Source: Liolophura sinensis (taxonomy: Eukaryota > Mollusca > Polyplacophora > Chitonida > Chitonidae). From it: a stretch of DNA of 64,000 nt. The position numbers were made by a program, and so were the translations under genes. The stretch spans positions 56,680,512-56,744,511 of the forward strand of contig NC_088301.1 in assembly GCF_032854445.1 (NCBI RefSeq). Reading direction: 5' to 3'. The notes under the pieces are model-generated. The model saw only the letters and a program-made list of their open reading frames with translations, did no database searches and was not told the DNA's origin. The first letter of the stretch is position 1. Each line of letters begins with the position of its first letter. This document shows positions 29,701-41,700 of the stretch, piece after piece.

Positions 29701-32700
29701 AAACTTAACATACATCTATGTATTACATGAATAACAATTTTTAATACCATTCTTTTAAACAGCAAAATCAATTCATTTCAATTTGACACATTTTTTATTA
29801 GTTTCCCTAAGGTGTGTACTCAAACTACATCTGTGAGGGTATTATACAAAGTTTCTGGACGGAACTACTTCATCTGCAAAGCATCATGCAATTATAGTAA
29901 CAGCTGCTGTCTAACAAGTTTATTTTTTGTCACTGTGAAATAATAAGTTCCAGGAAGAGCTGGTTTTCTTAAAAGAGCGAACAGTTTTGCAGCTCATTAC
30001 TTATTAAACATTAGAGGGAATATTAATGAGATCAGCAAAGTCCACAGATACTCAGGTAAGCAGCTAATAACTGATCGCTATCACACACCAAATAACAAAC
30101 ATCTGCCCGAACAATCGATCCCTTGTATCTATAGCTGTGTAAATTTCGTGGGACATACAACAATGCTGCAGATCTGCAGAAACAATCGGAGCCCCAAACC
30201 AAGTGTAATTAGGCTTTCATCCATTATCTCCACAGATAACTAGATATTCATCCATCAAACACACACACAAGAAAAATCAATTACTATCCCATGTTGCAAT
30301 ACAGGCAATATGGAAATTTTACAAAGGCTATGTCATCTTTTCATGCCAGTGGATTAAAGGGGAAAAAAAATTTCAAAGCTGAGGCTCACATGCATGAAAT
30401 AAAAGTGACATAATCAGTATGACATTTTCTTGTAGCCCATTATTATGCAACAATAAATACTGCACAGATATTGACATTTGTCTCAGGCAGAAATGCAGAG
30501 AGCCCTAAATGGTGTTCTATCTTTTCTTAACCAGATATAATGTTCAACCTCCAGCCATTACATTAGAGTACAAACCACTTTTGGTCAGACACACAAAGTT
30601 AACATGTCTGAAATAGTATGGCTGTTATCCCTCTAACATCTACCATGTATGTGGGGTTTAGAAGTGAAGTAGATAGTCTTATGAGGGTATTTCTGAGGTG
30701 GTGAAAATAGCAACCGATTTACCTAAGCAGTTTCAGTATCAGAGTGTAGAGCTGCAGTGGGTACTCCCAAGCCATTAAAGGAACCACTCAACAGCCGCTC
30801 TCTAAATAACAGAATAGCAGTCTTCTGTACAAAAAAAAAAAAATTAATTTTAAACCTCCAAACCCCTAAGAGAAGTTGTTACCTGATAGTTCTGTAAATA
30901 TATCTATATATTAAATTATCTATCTATATATTTATACTGCTGAAAAATGCATTAAAAAACGTTGAGTTTAGTGACAATTTACGGATTTCAATCAAGTATG
31001 TATGTATGCTTGGGGTTTACCTGATACCTAACAATTTTTAACCATCATATGACGCAGTCATTAGGTGTGTGTACATATATTGTGCCTTCTTGTGGCATGG
31101 TGAGTCCATGACAAGTATCATGCTGAAGACACCAAACATGAAACCCCACCCAGTCACATTATACTGACGCCTGGGGCCAACCAGTTCTCTTTCCTTGCTC
31201 TAACCTGTCAGTGCTGAGTGCATTATTTTGTGCTTTACGTACAGCTTAAAAGACAGGATAATTTAACGTTAGATGTTTCAGAAGGTAAGAGGAAACAGTC
31301 CTAAATGGCCACAGTCATTCTGTTCAGACATGATTGGTAAGATTTTAAACCAACTTTTAATCTGGAATTCTTATAAGGTCATGGTATGCACCATGTTGGA
31401 GAAAACGGAAACATCAGGTCACTTCATTCATACTCCATGCTCAGATGGCTTAACAGCAAAATAGGGTTCATGTGGTGTAAGTGTATACAGCTGCATTCTC
31501 GGGTCACAGAAATAACCTGAAACTGATTGAATAACACGGATAACATGATGGTGCTTTTGATTTTCTCAAGGTGCACACATTTGCTTACTTTGAACTGCAA
31601 TATCTCTCAACTTGTGCATGCTTTTTAAACTTTAAGTCAGGTACTTTATCAATGCCTGTACATAATTTGTCTAGTGTTGTCTTTCCTATTATTCTTGAGT
31701 ACGGTGTAAAACACCAATCAAATCAAATCAATCTTTCCTATTAAAATTATTTGCTTTATTGGACAGAATGACCTCCTTGAAACCATGACATCTCCCCAAT
31801 TATCTCACCACTGAATGCCTAGAATGATGCAGTAGTCGAGCTGGTGGGAGCCAAACAAATATCCCTGGTGGATGTCTGATGCTTGACACTAAATAAGTCT
31901 CCAGGAAATGAGTGGATCAAGAAAGTTCTTTTCCAGCAGGTCCTGTTGAATTTATAGGTCGATGATAAATGATGGTACATGTAAGTCAGGCTTTCAAGAG
32001 CAACACAGGAAAGCTATAACAGAGTTCAGAAATAAGGCATAAAATGATGAAATCAATTCAACAGAAAACTACATAAGAGGTTATGAATCTTTTCATCTCC
32101 AGGAATATAATAGGCTAGATGAAGTTTACTTCCAGTCACCTACATCAAACAAGTGGACACAGCAACTGTATTAGATCAATAAAAGCTGGATCATGACAGG
32201 TAAAACTGAGTGCTTAACAACAGGTGAACGTGCTTCCACTGGGATCTGAAGGGTCAATGTGTATTGACGTGCAATAAAACGTGTCAAGTGAATGGTTATT
32301 CCCAAGGCCAGCTCACGGGCATGCCATGCAGGCGGTGTACAAGGGCCAGCCACAAAACGACAGAATGGACAACACACCTGACTAAAGCAGCGTTTCTGAA
32401 CGCTTTACTGATGACCAATCACCTCTTGACCCTTCCAAAAATCTATTAGCCTCAATTAGCTGATGAATAGCACAATGAAAACAGGCAACAACACAATTAA
32501 AAACATCTAGAATTATTTCCGGTAAGTCTTTGTCGAGTTCTGGTGTAGATAGTATATGACCGAACATAAGGCAAACCTGCATTCTCTCCCATCACTTCAT
32601 ACATGTAGACTTTCCACATATCAAGCGAAAATCTCAGCTCAACTTCTAATCAGGCACAAAAGAATGGGAAGTTCAGCCAAGGAAACCTGACTGACTCGAG

Positions 32701-35700
32701 CTGCCAAATCAGACTGACATGACTCAGTATGGTATTTTATCCAAATTTTATTTGGGTTATCAGGCCCCAACCAGGATCATGAAGTGATCTTAAGAGTTGA
32801 GTCAAACTTTTAATCATTAAATTTGGTACATTCCTTTCCTTTATTTCAGGTGAACACTTAAGTCACAATTCCAGAAATTTTGACATAAGCCTCAGATCGT
32901 GTCGTGATCTCTGGGCCAGTTCTTTATCACAACGGAGTATAGTCAAAACATATTCACCTTCCCACCCTCCCCGAACAGACTGCACCAGGTGAAATTCTAA
33001 TTGCACAACGTCACAAAGAGTGTAGCATCATCGTGTATGAATCGTGACATAACAAACACAACACTGCTGATTTCATGATGTTGCATAATGTCAGGCTGTT
33101 ACAAAACTGGACATAAGGGATACCGTGGGTTAATGGCAAAAGTTGAGAAATGAGAAATTAAGCTTAACATATTCACATATCTACATTAATGTAGAAGCCA
33201 TGAAGTGTTGAAAACAAGAAATAATGTGCTTTTGTCTTTCACAACTGTTTACATAGGCAATCAGTTGTGCATTCCTGAGAATTTCTCTCCTACAACCGTG
33301 GACAAATTCAGTTACAAGCCCTGTTTAATATTCAGATGTTATCATATTTCAGAGAAAATTCTAGGCTTCTGATTGGTCAATCCGTCTTGGATAGGCCACT
33401 GCATTTGACAAACAGGCAAGGATATTGTTTCTGTGTACCTACATAGTCAGGAAGGCATGTGCCAGCGGATAGCAATGTGCACCTGTATACCTATGGATTC
33501 AGGGATGCATGTTCAGGCAGACAGAAATGCTGTCGACAGTGTATGAGTCAAGAACTTTTCTTGCCTTTATTTTCAAAAGAGTTCTAATGATTCGGCAGCT
33601 AACAACAATAACATGTGTAAAAAACTTCTCATAACATCTTTTTGAGACTATTAAAATTCACACCCTTGGAAACTGAATTGAAAATTACTAGCAGTTCACT
33701 TAAGACAAGTATTATCTCTCAGCTCAACCAAGGTCCCCAGTTGGGCTTCATGTTCTTCTTCTCATTGTGTGTGCTGTGAATTCGGTCTCAGCATGCTGCT
33801 GGCCGCATATTGTCCATGATAACACAGCAAGCATTGGCTCAAATACCGTTATTAATTCAAGAATAGTTTTCTGACATCCTCTAAATTGTGATTAATTTGT
33901 TACACCAGCATGTTGTGTGGGTAAACAGCCCGATATTTGCGTCTCAAAGATCAACATTTTCACTCACCCACACGTTCGTTAAAATACCGATGATCTCAAC
34001 GAAATATGAGGCATATACCCACGCTGGTATAGCTATTTAGACTATTTATGGATCCAAGAAATTTATGGATACAAGAAAATTAACCTGTGTTTACACATAC
34101 AAAGAGAACAGCAAAAGAATATGTGCACAATCACATTAAAACACCAGCAAAAAAAAAATCGTCCCACTTACTGACACCCACAATTGCAACGCCAACATCA
34201 TCCACTTCCACATCATAACTGTTTCGCTCTGACAGGAAGTCCTCTGCAGCAGGATCCCAATCATCTAAATGCCGGAGTTCTAAACAAATACATGTTGTCA
34301 CATTAAAACAGAATTTGAGATGTAACACCTGAGCAGTTCATCAGAGTTCATAGTAAACATTTATTTAAACTGACAGTCCTTTATTGCCTCATTAAATCAT
34401 TTTTTATATACATGTATATATATATATATACCATGGCCCTCATTTTATGTTTGGAGGAAACCCACTGACAAACTTTCCTAGTAATTAACATAGTCATGCA
34501 AACTAATATTGATGAAAGTGTTCTTACACCTGTAATTAGGGAAACAACTGAAAGTTACACACCTGACTGAATTGCCATGTTCAGCTCCCCAATAAAACAT
34601 GTACATGAAATTTGTATGCACATGCTCAATGCAATACTACAAGGGTAAATTAAACATTACAATACATTTTAATTTGGATCTCTTGTGGGACATGAAGCAC
34701 ATATTGTACTCATGACCTTTGTTGGTTACATTTAATCCCATCTGGTCATGCTGTTGTCCACAAACAGTGATAGCAGGACTTTATCGAGTCTAATAAAACA
34801 TGAATGCAACTTCTTGGTTTTTAGCCTTTCTGAATTTGTCTTTCTCCCTCATGCTTTGTGATACAAGAAAAAAAAAACATTAAAGCCAAAAGTAAGTCCA
34901 ATAAATCAACATGTCAATGATGCATAAAGGTAGGAAGTTTTCCATTTATCACATAAGCGGTCATGTATGCTAAGTTATTTTTAAGCATTATTTTCAGAAA
35001 AATCCCAGAGGATCACAGTTGAAAAAAATTGGCTGAATTGACATGGAATGACCCACTAGTCAGAGGAAACCTCAAAATAAATCTATCATGAAATAATCAT
35101 GTATTTACCATCACTAATGGGATCATCTGGAGGTTTGACGAACCAGGCAACTCCCTTCCCTACCAGCAGAGAATTGACACATTCTTCACGGCCTGAAGGG
35201 TCCACTAAAATCACAGGTACAGGGTCATCATCATCTACACCCTCGCTAAAAAAAAAAAAAAACATCCACCACTCGGTAACATTCGTTAACTTATTATAAG
35301 AAAAAAATAAAAATATCAAATTACAGGTCACATTTCTTGCCACCATAATGCTGGTCACAGTATTTACGAGTGCTATATTCTTTAGTATAACGAAAGTAAA
35401 ACTCTCAGTTAACTAAATAAAATAACTGTTGGTATAGTAGGCCTACTACGATTTACAAGGATCACTGTCTCCGGTGGAGTTATTCAGTTATTCTGGCAAC
35501 TTTACACCATCAACGAAACGATCATTTACGTGTAGGTTACGTGGAGTGTAATTGTGCAGACCGATAAATTGGTTATGCAGATCTGTCCCCGAGAAAGTTC
35601 CCACAAATGCAGCACTTGAACTGTATAGCACTTAACGGGTAGAGTATATTAGAGTTACCCACACAAGGCTGCCCGCTATCCTCAGCCTATGACACGGTAT

Positions 35701-38700
35701 CACAACAGCTACCACAAAATAGATGTTGGGTCAGCTGTTACGGCTACCTCTTCCCAAGTTGTTTTAATAATTGGTCCGTTGGCAAAAAATAAGCACTAAT
35801 ACAACTGTGAACGAAAGCAGTCATTTGGTGTAGTTATGTTGCATAGTGAACTTGAACCCAATGCCATTATGCACTAAGGGCAGGCACCAGTTTTCCACTC
35901 ATTCAAATTTCGTTGAGCTCCGTGCTCTACTTATTAATCAGGTCAATGCATCTGCGCTGTCTCCTGTTATTTGTGCAGTCAAGTCCAGTTTACAAACCAT
36001 CCATTAACTTAGCTAGCTGGAGGCAGAGAAAGTTGCAGTAGGCAGAGAAAGGTGACATTCAATTTGAATTCAATTTTACTTTCACTACTCAACAACTTCC
36101 CATGAGCTGGTAATAGTTGTCTTTCCCTCGTGTCCATGCTTATATCATTTCACCCTGTGGATGAAACCATTTCATCAGACAGGGATGAGGAGGGTTCCAT
36201 AAGCCAGTTGGATATTACACACACTACTAGTAGCTACATGCAACTATAGACAATTCTTGACCCATCGAAAGTAACCTTGTAGTAATAACTCTCTTAACAC
36301 TGACTTAGTGGTTACTGACAGGCCATGAAATCTGAGTGGGTGACGAAACCAAAAAATCGGTAACAGGTTTTAAGCCTTGAACAATCGATCGTTCGGCATC
36401 CCTCTGGAATTTATCACTGACTGTTTGTTATTTACAAACTGCTTGCTAAAGACTAAAATGAACAACATATATTTGCATATTTTGAACAATGTGACTAAAC
36501 ATGAAGGGCTAAATAGGAAGAACCTCAACCACCACACTGTGTTATAATAGCTAAATCATTGTAAAATAAAGTCTATGTCATCAGCTATCATTTTAAGTAC
36601 TAAATGGGTGAAGGGCAATGTCACCGCTGAGATCTCAATAAAACAACATCGCATTTGATTGGATAAAACTCCACAGATGGCTGCCTTGATTCACACCAGC
36701 CTTAGATCAGTATTGTCATCTTGTAATGTTTTATCTCTTATTTGGTCAAATCACTTCAGAAAAATAAAGTATGTAAGGGTTCATAGACGTCAGAATGTTC
36801 ACTACCCTATCAGAAATATTTAGATTTTTTTCAACGTTGTTTTGAGTTTTTTTTCTTCAGATCTAACTGCCCTGTAATAGAGCAACATTGTGTTTTTTTG
36901 AATATTTAACTACCCTAGGCCAAACTTAAAATATTGAATGCTTCATGTTACAAGCCCTTTATAACAAAAGAGGGTAGGTATTTTTTTTTTTTCAGAAAGG
37001 AAGAGCAATTGTAGAATTCTGTTCAACTGATTCATCACAATCAAACTTCCTCAACCTTTATCAGAACATCAGAACACTAAATTATGTCTCCAAACATTCG
37101 GCAATTCTGAAAATAAGTATTCTTAGATCTTCACAATAAAACTAATAAGTAAACAGTAGTTAAGCATTTTTATGAGCACAGTCAATAGTTTGTGCAAGCA
37201 TTTTCAGGTCCTGTACAGAGGGGGAAGCAAGTTAAAATATAACTAAAATCACTGTGATTATAAGAGTCCTTGACTGAATTAATTTAATTCACAAAAAATA
37301 AACTTGGGGATCTACATAAGAGGGCTACTGCTATACATGTAGCTTGAGCAACTTGTCCTTAGAGGCATAGGCCTGAGTCAAGCTTTGTCAGTGTTTGTAA
37401 ATATTTCACACCGGCTATAACCAGAACCACAATTCTCACCAATTCAATTTCGCAATACAAAGCGTGCTTTTAGGGTATAGCCAGGTGAAAAAGACTGGAT
37501 CTATATTTTGCCGTCTATATAGACGCCGACAGCAGCAATGTTTACAAGACTTCCCTGAACATTTTACAATGATCATCCCACAGAATGAGTAATTAACTCG
37601 AAATCTCAACTCCCTATTGACACATGACATGTCAATACATGTCAACACTATTTTGCAAGTATCCAAACGCATACAGATGAAAACACTTCACAGGTAGGCT
37701 TATCTCGACCTAGGGGTATCGGATACGCTATACCCATCAAAGCGCTATAAGGCTGGCTTTGCCCAACAGCGGGAAAGGCATTCTTATATTCTGAAAGAGC
37801 ACCTGTAACCTGTAAACAGAGTGACATTTCAGACAAGCGGCGACAAAAAAAAAAAAGTAAATAAAGGAAATAAAACAAAAAAATTTGGCATCTGTAAAAA
37901 CAAAACAGAGAATTTCTTTCCAGGCCTTTTTAAAGGGTCAGTCGCATAACATCAAACATATAATATCTTAATTTTAGCCCTATAGAATTAATAAAACAGT
38001 AATATTAATGTCCCACCACATTAAACTTATGAATTATCAGCTGCCCAGTAAAATCTTTAGAGCCTTCTATCTGTACACAGGTTGTGGATATATGTAACAG
38101 AGAGTAATGTACTAGTCATACTAAATCATGTACTACAAGTAGTAGTAATAATGAAGTGAAATCTTTGCCAGGGTGATCGGAGTTGTGCTAAGACACCTCC
38201 ACGGGCCTTCTGAATTTTTTAATAGCTGGAAGGGAAATTATGGTTTAAATATATACAAACTCTGGTGCTAAGGCTTGGTGGGTATAAAACAAAGTGGGAG
38301 TTCATTTGTCTTTAGTTTGATTTGTGTTCACTATGACGGTAAAATGAAAGAAAAGTAGATAACAGCATGTGCTGGTTTATAATGAATGTCGCTCTGATAG
38401 AGGCTATCCCATTGGCTGTGTCTCTCCTGTGGTGCAATGAGTGAGCTTCTAACAAACTGTGAAGTGTGTACAACAACACAATGGCCGTTGACAGCTACGG
38501 CAATGTTTGTGGTTTCTGACCTGCTATAGAGGATGATTAAAACTGAAAACAATGCAAAACTAATTGTGTTTGCTTGATAAAGAATGAGTGATTGGTGCCA
38601 ATAATGCTGAATTCATGTGTTTTGCATTGAAGCGCTCAAAAGGCGACAGGTGACATTGCCAGGTGTTTAAAAGCTCTCACCAATGGTTCAAAAAAAGTGA

Positions 38701-41700
38701 CACCTGTTTGAGAACTGCTCGTGGTAGGTGCGAAAGTAATCTTACGTAGTGATCACCCATTGTTTTAATCTCTGATTCAGATCCAGATTCACAAGGATTA
38801 GCAACACCGCAGGAAACAAAGGAGGATTNNNNNNNNNNNNNNNNNNNNNNNNNNNNNNNNNNNNNNNNNNNNNNNNNNNNNNNNNNNNNNNNNNNNNNNN
38901 NNNNNNNNNNNNNNNNNNNNNNNNNNNNNNNNNNNNNNNNNNNNNNNNNNNNNNNNNNNNNNNNNNNNNNNNNNNNNNNNNNNNNNNNNNNNNNNNNNNN
39001 NNNNNNNNNNNNNNNNNNNNNNNNNNNNGGAGGGCTCCGGAACAATAACATCTTGAAGGTTTGACAAAACCAGTTAAACCAAAAAACTGTTCTCTGGCAT
39101 TCGTGTGCCAGTTATCAGAGATGTCAGCCATAGAATTCCCCACACACCCTTCAGATAGCGGGGGCATTATGCAGGCTAAACAGCACCTGACAGCAGACGG
39201 AGGTATTACACTTAAATCTATTTCCTTTGGAAGTGGGAACAGTCTACTGCTTGGGAGCCATTCTGAATTGCCATAGTCCAAGTACGTTATAAACACCAGT
39301 GTAGTCTCCTCGTTTTCTGTTTCGAATTCTTGAACCTTTATCACCATTGCCCGATATAGGGTATCATCCTCTGAAAATAGGCCACAGCAAGCAGCACCTG
39401 CTTTCACAACCAACTGACGTGATTCAGCTGACATGTCAACCTTGCAAAGGTGGGAAAGGTAATCTTTGAGGCAACTGCTAATAATACCAATACGCTGCAA
39501 GGTCAAATCTGATATGCAGTGCACAAAAAATTCTGAAGGTGAATTGATTACGGTGATTAGTACTGTCGGATGTTCAAAAGACATTTTAGATAACTTCCTA
39601 ATCAGCTTTCTGAAGTGCTCAGTCACATTGGACTTCTCTGGATTGTTTACATTTTGTGAAGCAACAGATTTTGGGGTGTCGGCACCGTTCTGTGAAGTCC
39701 ACTCCTTCTTCACAGTTATTCTCCGATGATCAGAAACACATACAGTTTTCGACACTGCCTTCTTTCTACCTGTAGTCTGGACACAGTCCCCCTCTTTACA
39801 TTCATCATGGTTTGATCTCTTCTTTGGCACACTGGATTTAGATTCAAATTTGCTAGTTTCTTCTATACTTTCATTAACAGAATCTGTCCTAGAGTCTGTA
39901 GATATTTCCAGTACTGTATCATGCTCTTCAGATTTCTTAGAATGTGTGTCTCTTGACTGAGCTGGCAATGTTGAGTTACAGTTATCTCTCCCTTTTGGCA
40001 CAACGGCTTCACCAGGAGCTAATCCTTCCTGTCTGTTTGTAGCACTATATTCCCTGAAGTCCAGGTTTATACAACTTTGTGGCAGTTTCTTTTCACTGGC
40101 AGGACAATTCTGCACACTGACAACGTCTGTACACTGTTCAACAGAAAGGTCTTTTTCACCAGCGCACGTTGAGGTAATAGCCTGAGTTAATGGAGTCTCT
40201 CTGGAGGTAGAAATCACAGGATCCAGTGTTGTGGAGAAAGCAATGCGTTGTAACACCAGTACATCAGACAGCTCCATATGTGCCACAGATCTGCCTTCTT
40301 CCTGCGTGGATAAGAACAAGCTGACCGTGGGCACTGTGGGGGTGGAGGTGGGTAAGGTGACACATTTGAACACCTGGGGGCGTGCCACACTTAAAACATG
40401 CGAGTTCCCCTCTGCTGTCCAATACACCTGAGAAAAGTGCCAAATATATGTGTGATTACTGCGCTCATGCTGCTCATCAGTCAAGCCATACCATGTGATT
40501 TGATTGCCGGACTTGACCCCATCAACAAATGATGTAAATATTAATGGTCATGTAAGCTTCCCTGAGTGCCCTGTGAATGTGAGTCTTAGTGCTACTGATA
40601 TAATTAATGAACTCTGTGATACATCTGCCTCATTTGTTATTTTATGTGACCACATGCATCAAAATAGCAGATTAGATATGATTAATATATTTACTTACCT
40701 TATTAGATTTGATCATATGCACTATCTTAGTATTTTTTCTTATGGTTCACGTAAGTCTGACAGTGAAATGAGCACTATATTCCCAACCAACTGCAGTTCT
40801 AAACTATGGAACCTTAAATCGACCTTTCTCACATGTAATGCTGAACTTGGCTTACCCAGTCATGATCTAAGAATTGATCACCTTAATATATTCATCTGTT
40901 ACCTAAAGTCGAACAAGTGGACATTTTACTCACCCAAAAAACTGAACTGAAACCTTTTTGAAAAAGCATCATAGTAAAAAACTAGTTGAAATTCCTGGAT
41001 ATGTTGTTGAGAGAAAAGATAGAAAAAGAAGCTGGGGGTGGTGTTTTAGTGTATGTCTCAGAAACAGTCCCAAACATTAGGCGATTTGACCTGGAAAATG
41101 ACTCTCTTGAAATCATCTGGCTTGAAGTTCAACTACCCAGTTCCAGACCTTTCATCCTCAGCTTTGTTTACAGACACCCTAATGCGCCTGCCACATGGAT
41201 ACCGCTTCCGCTTGGAGATTTCAGTATTAACCTAGAAGAAAAAGTGCCTCCTAACTGGTTAGGAATCCTGCACCCTGACTCAACTGATATCCAGCCCAAC
41301 TCGAATTACACAACAAACTAATACCTTAATGAACCACATATGTTCAACAGAGCCACAAAACATCTACTTTCACAACAAGCAAGACCTTAATTCAAGTGAC
41401 CATCTTGCCATATTTATGGCATGTAAATGTAACTTCAAACGTAAATTAAATTCTCACAAAACCATCACATACAGAGCAACAAAAAACTTTGATCCAAACT
41501 CATTCTGTAGTGAGCTCCTTGCAGATGACTGGTCATTCACTGACACCTGCACAGACCCCAATTCTGCCAGTAGTCATTGGACTCAGTCATTCATAAATGT
41601 CATCAATAACCATGCCCTAATTATGACTAAACGAGTAAAAGGAGAGAAGCAACCTGAGTGGTTAAATGAAGAAATACTTAATGCAATGTGAAAAAGTCTA

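Larger units (their letters stand above)
15262..34171. other. 18.9-kb intron 8 of the Tudor gene
   Basis: It contains the GPCR gene, two family-B SINE fragments, a short family-A tail, one inverted-repeat element, a 31-base palindrome and an exon-like plus-strand fragment at 19.07 kb. The remainder is AT-rich, with simple A and AT runs and no consistent exon. Confidence 0.7.

Noticed and set aside
32171-32582. Overlapping frames on both strands at 32.2-32.6 kb
   Set aside because: No motif, no splice sites with usable phase and no similarity to the Tudor gene; treated as intron.
37648-37878. Minus frame that might be the missing exon between the gap and exon 7
   Set aside because: No Tudor-like motif and no splice-site pair giving the required phase.
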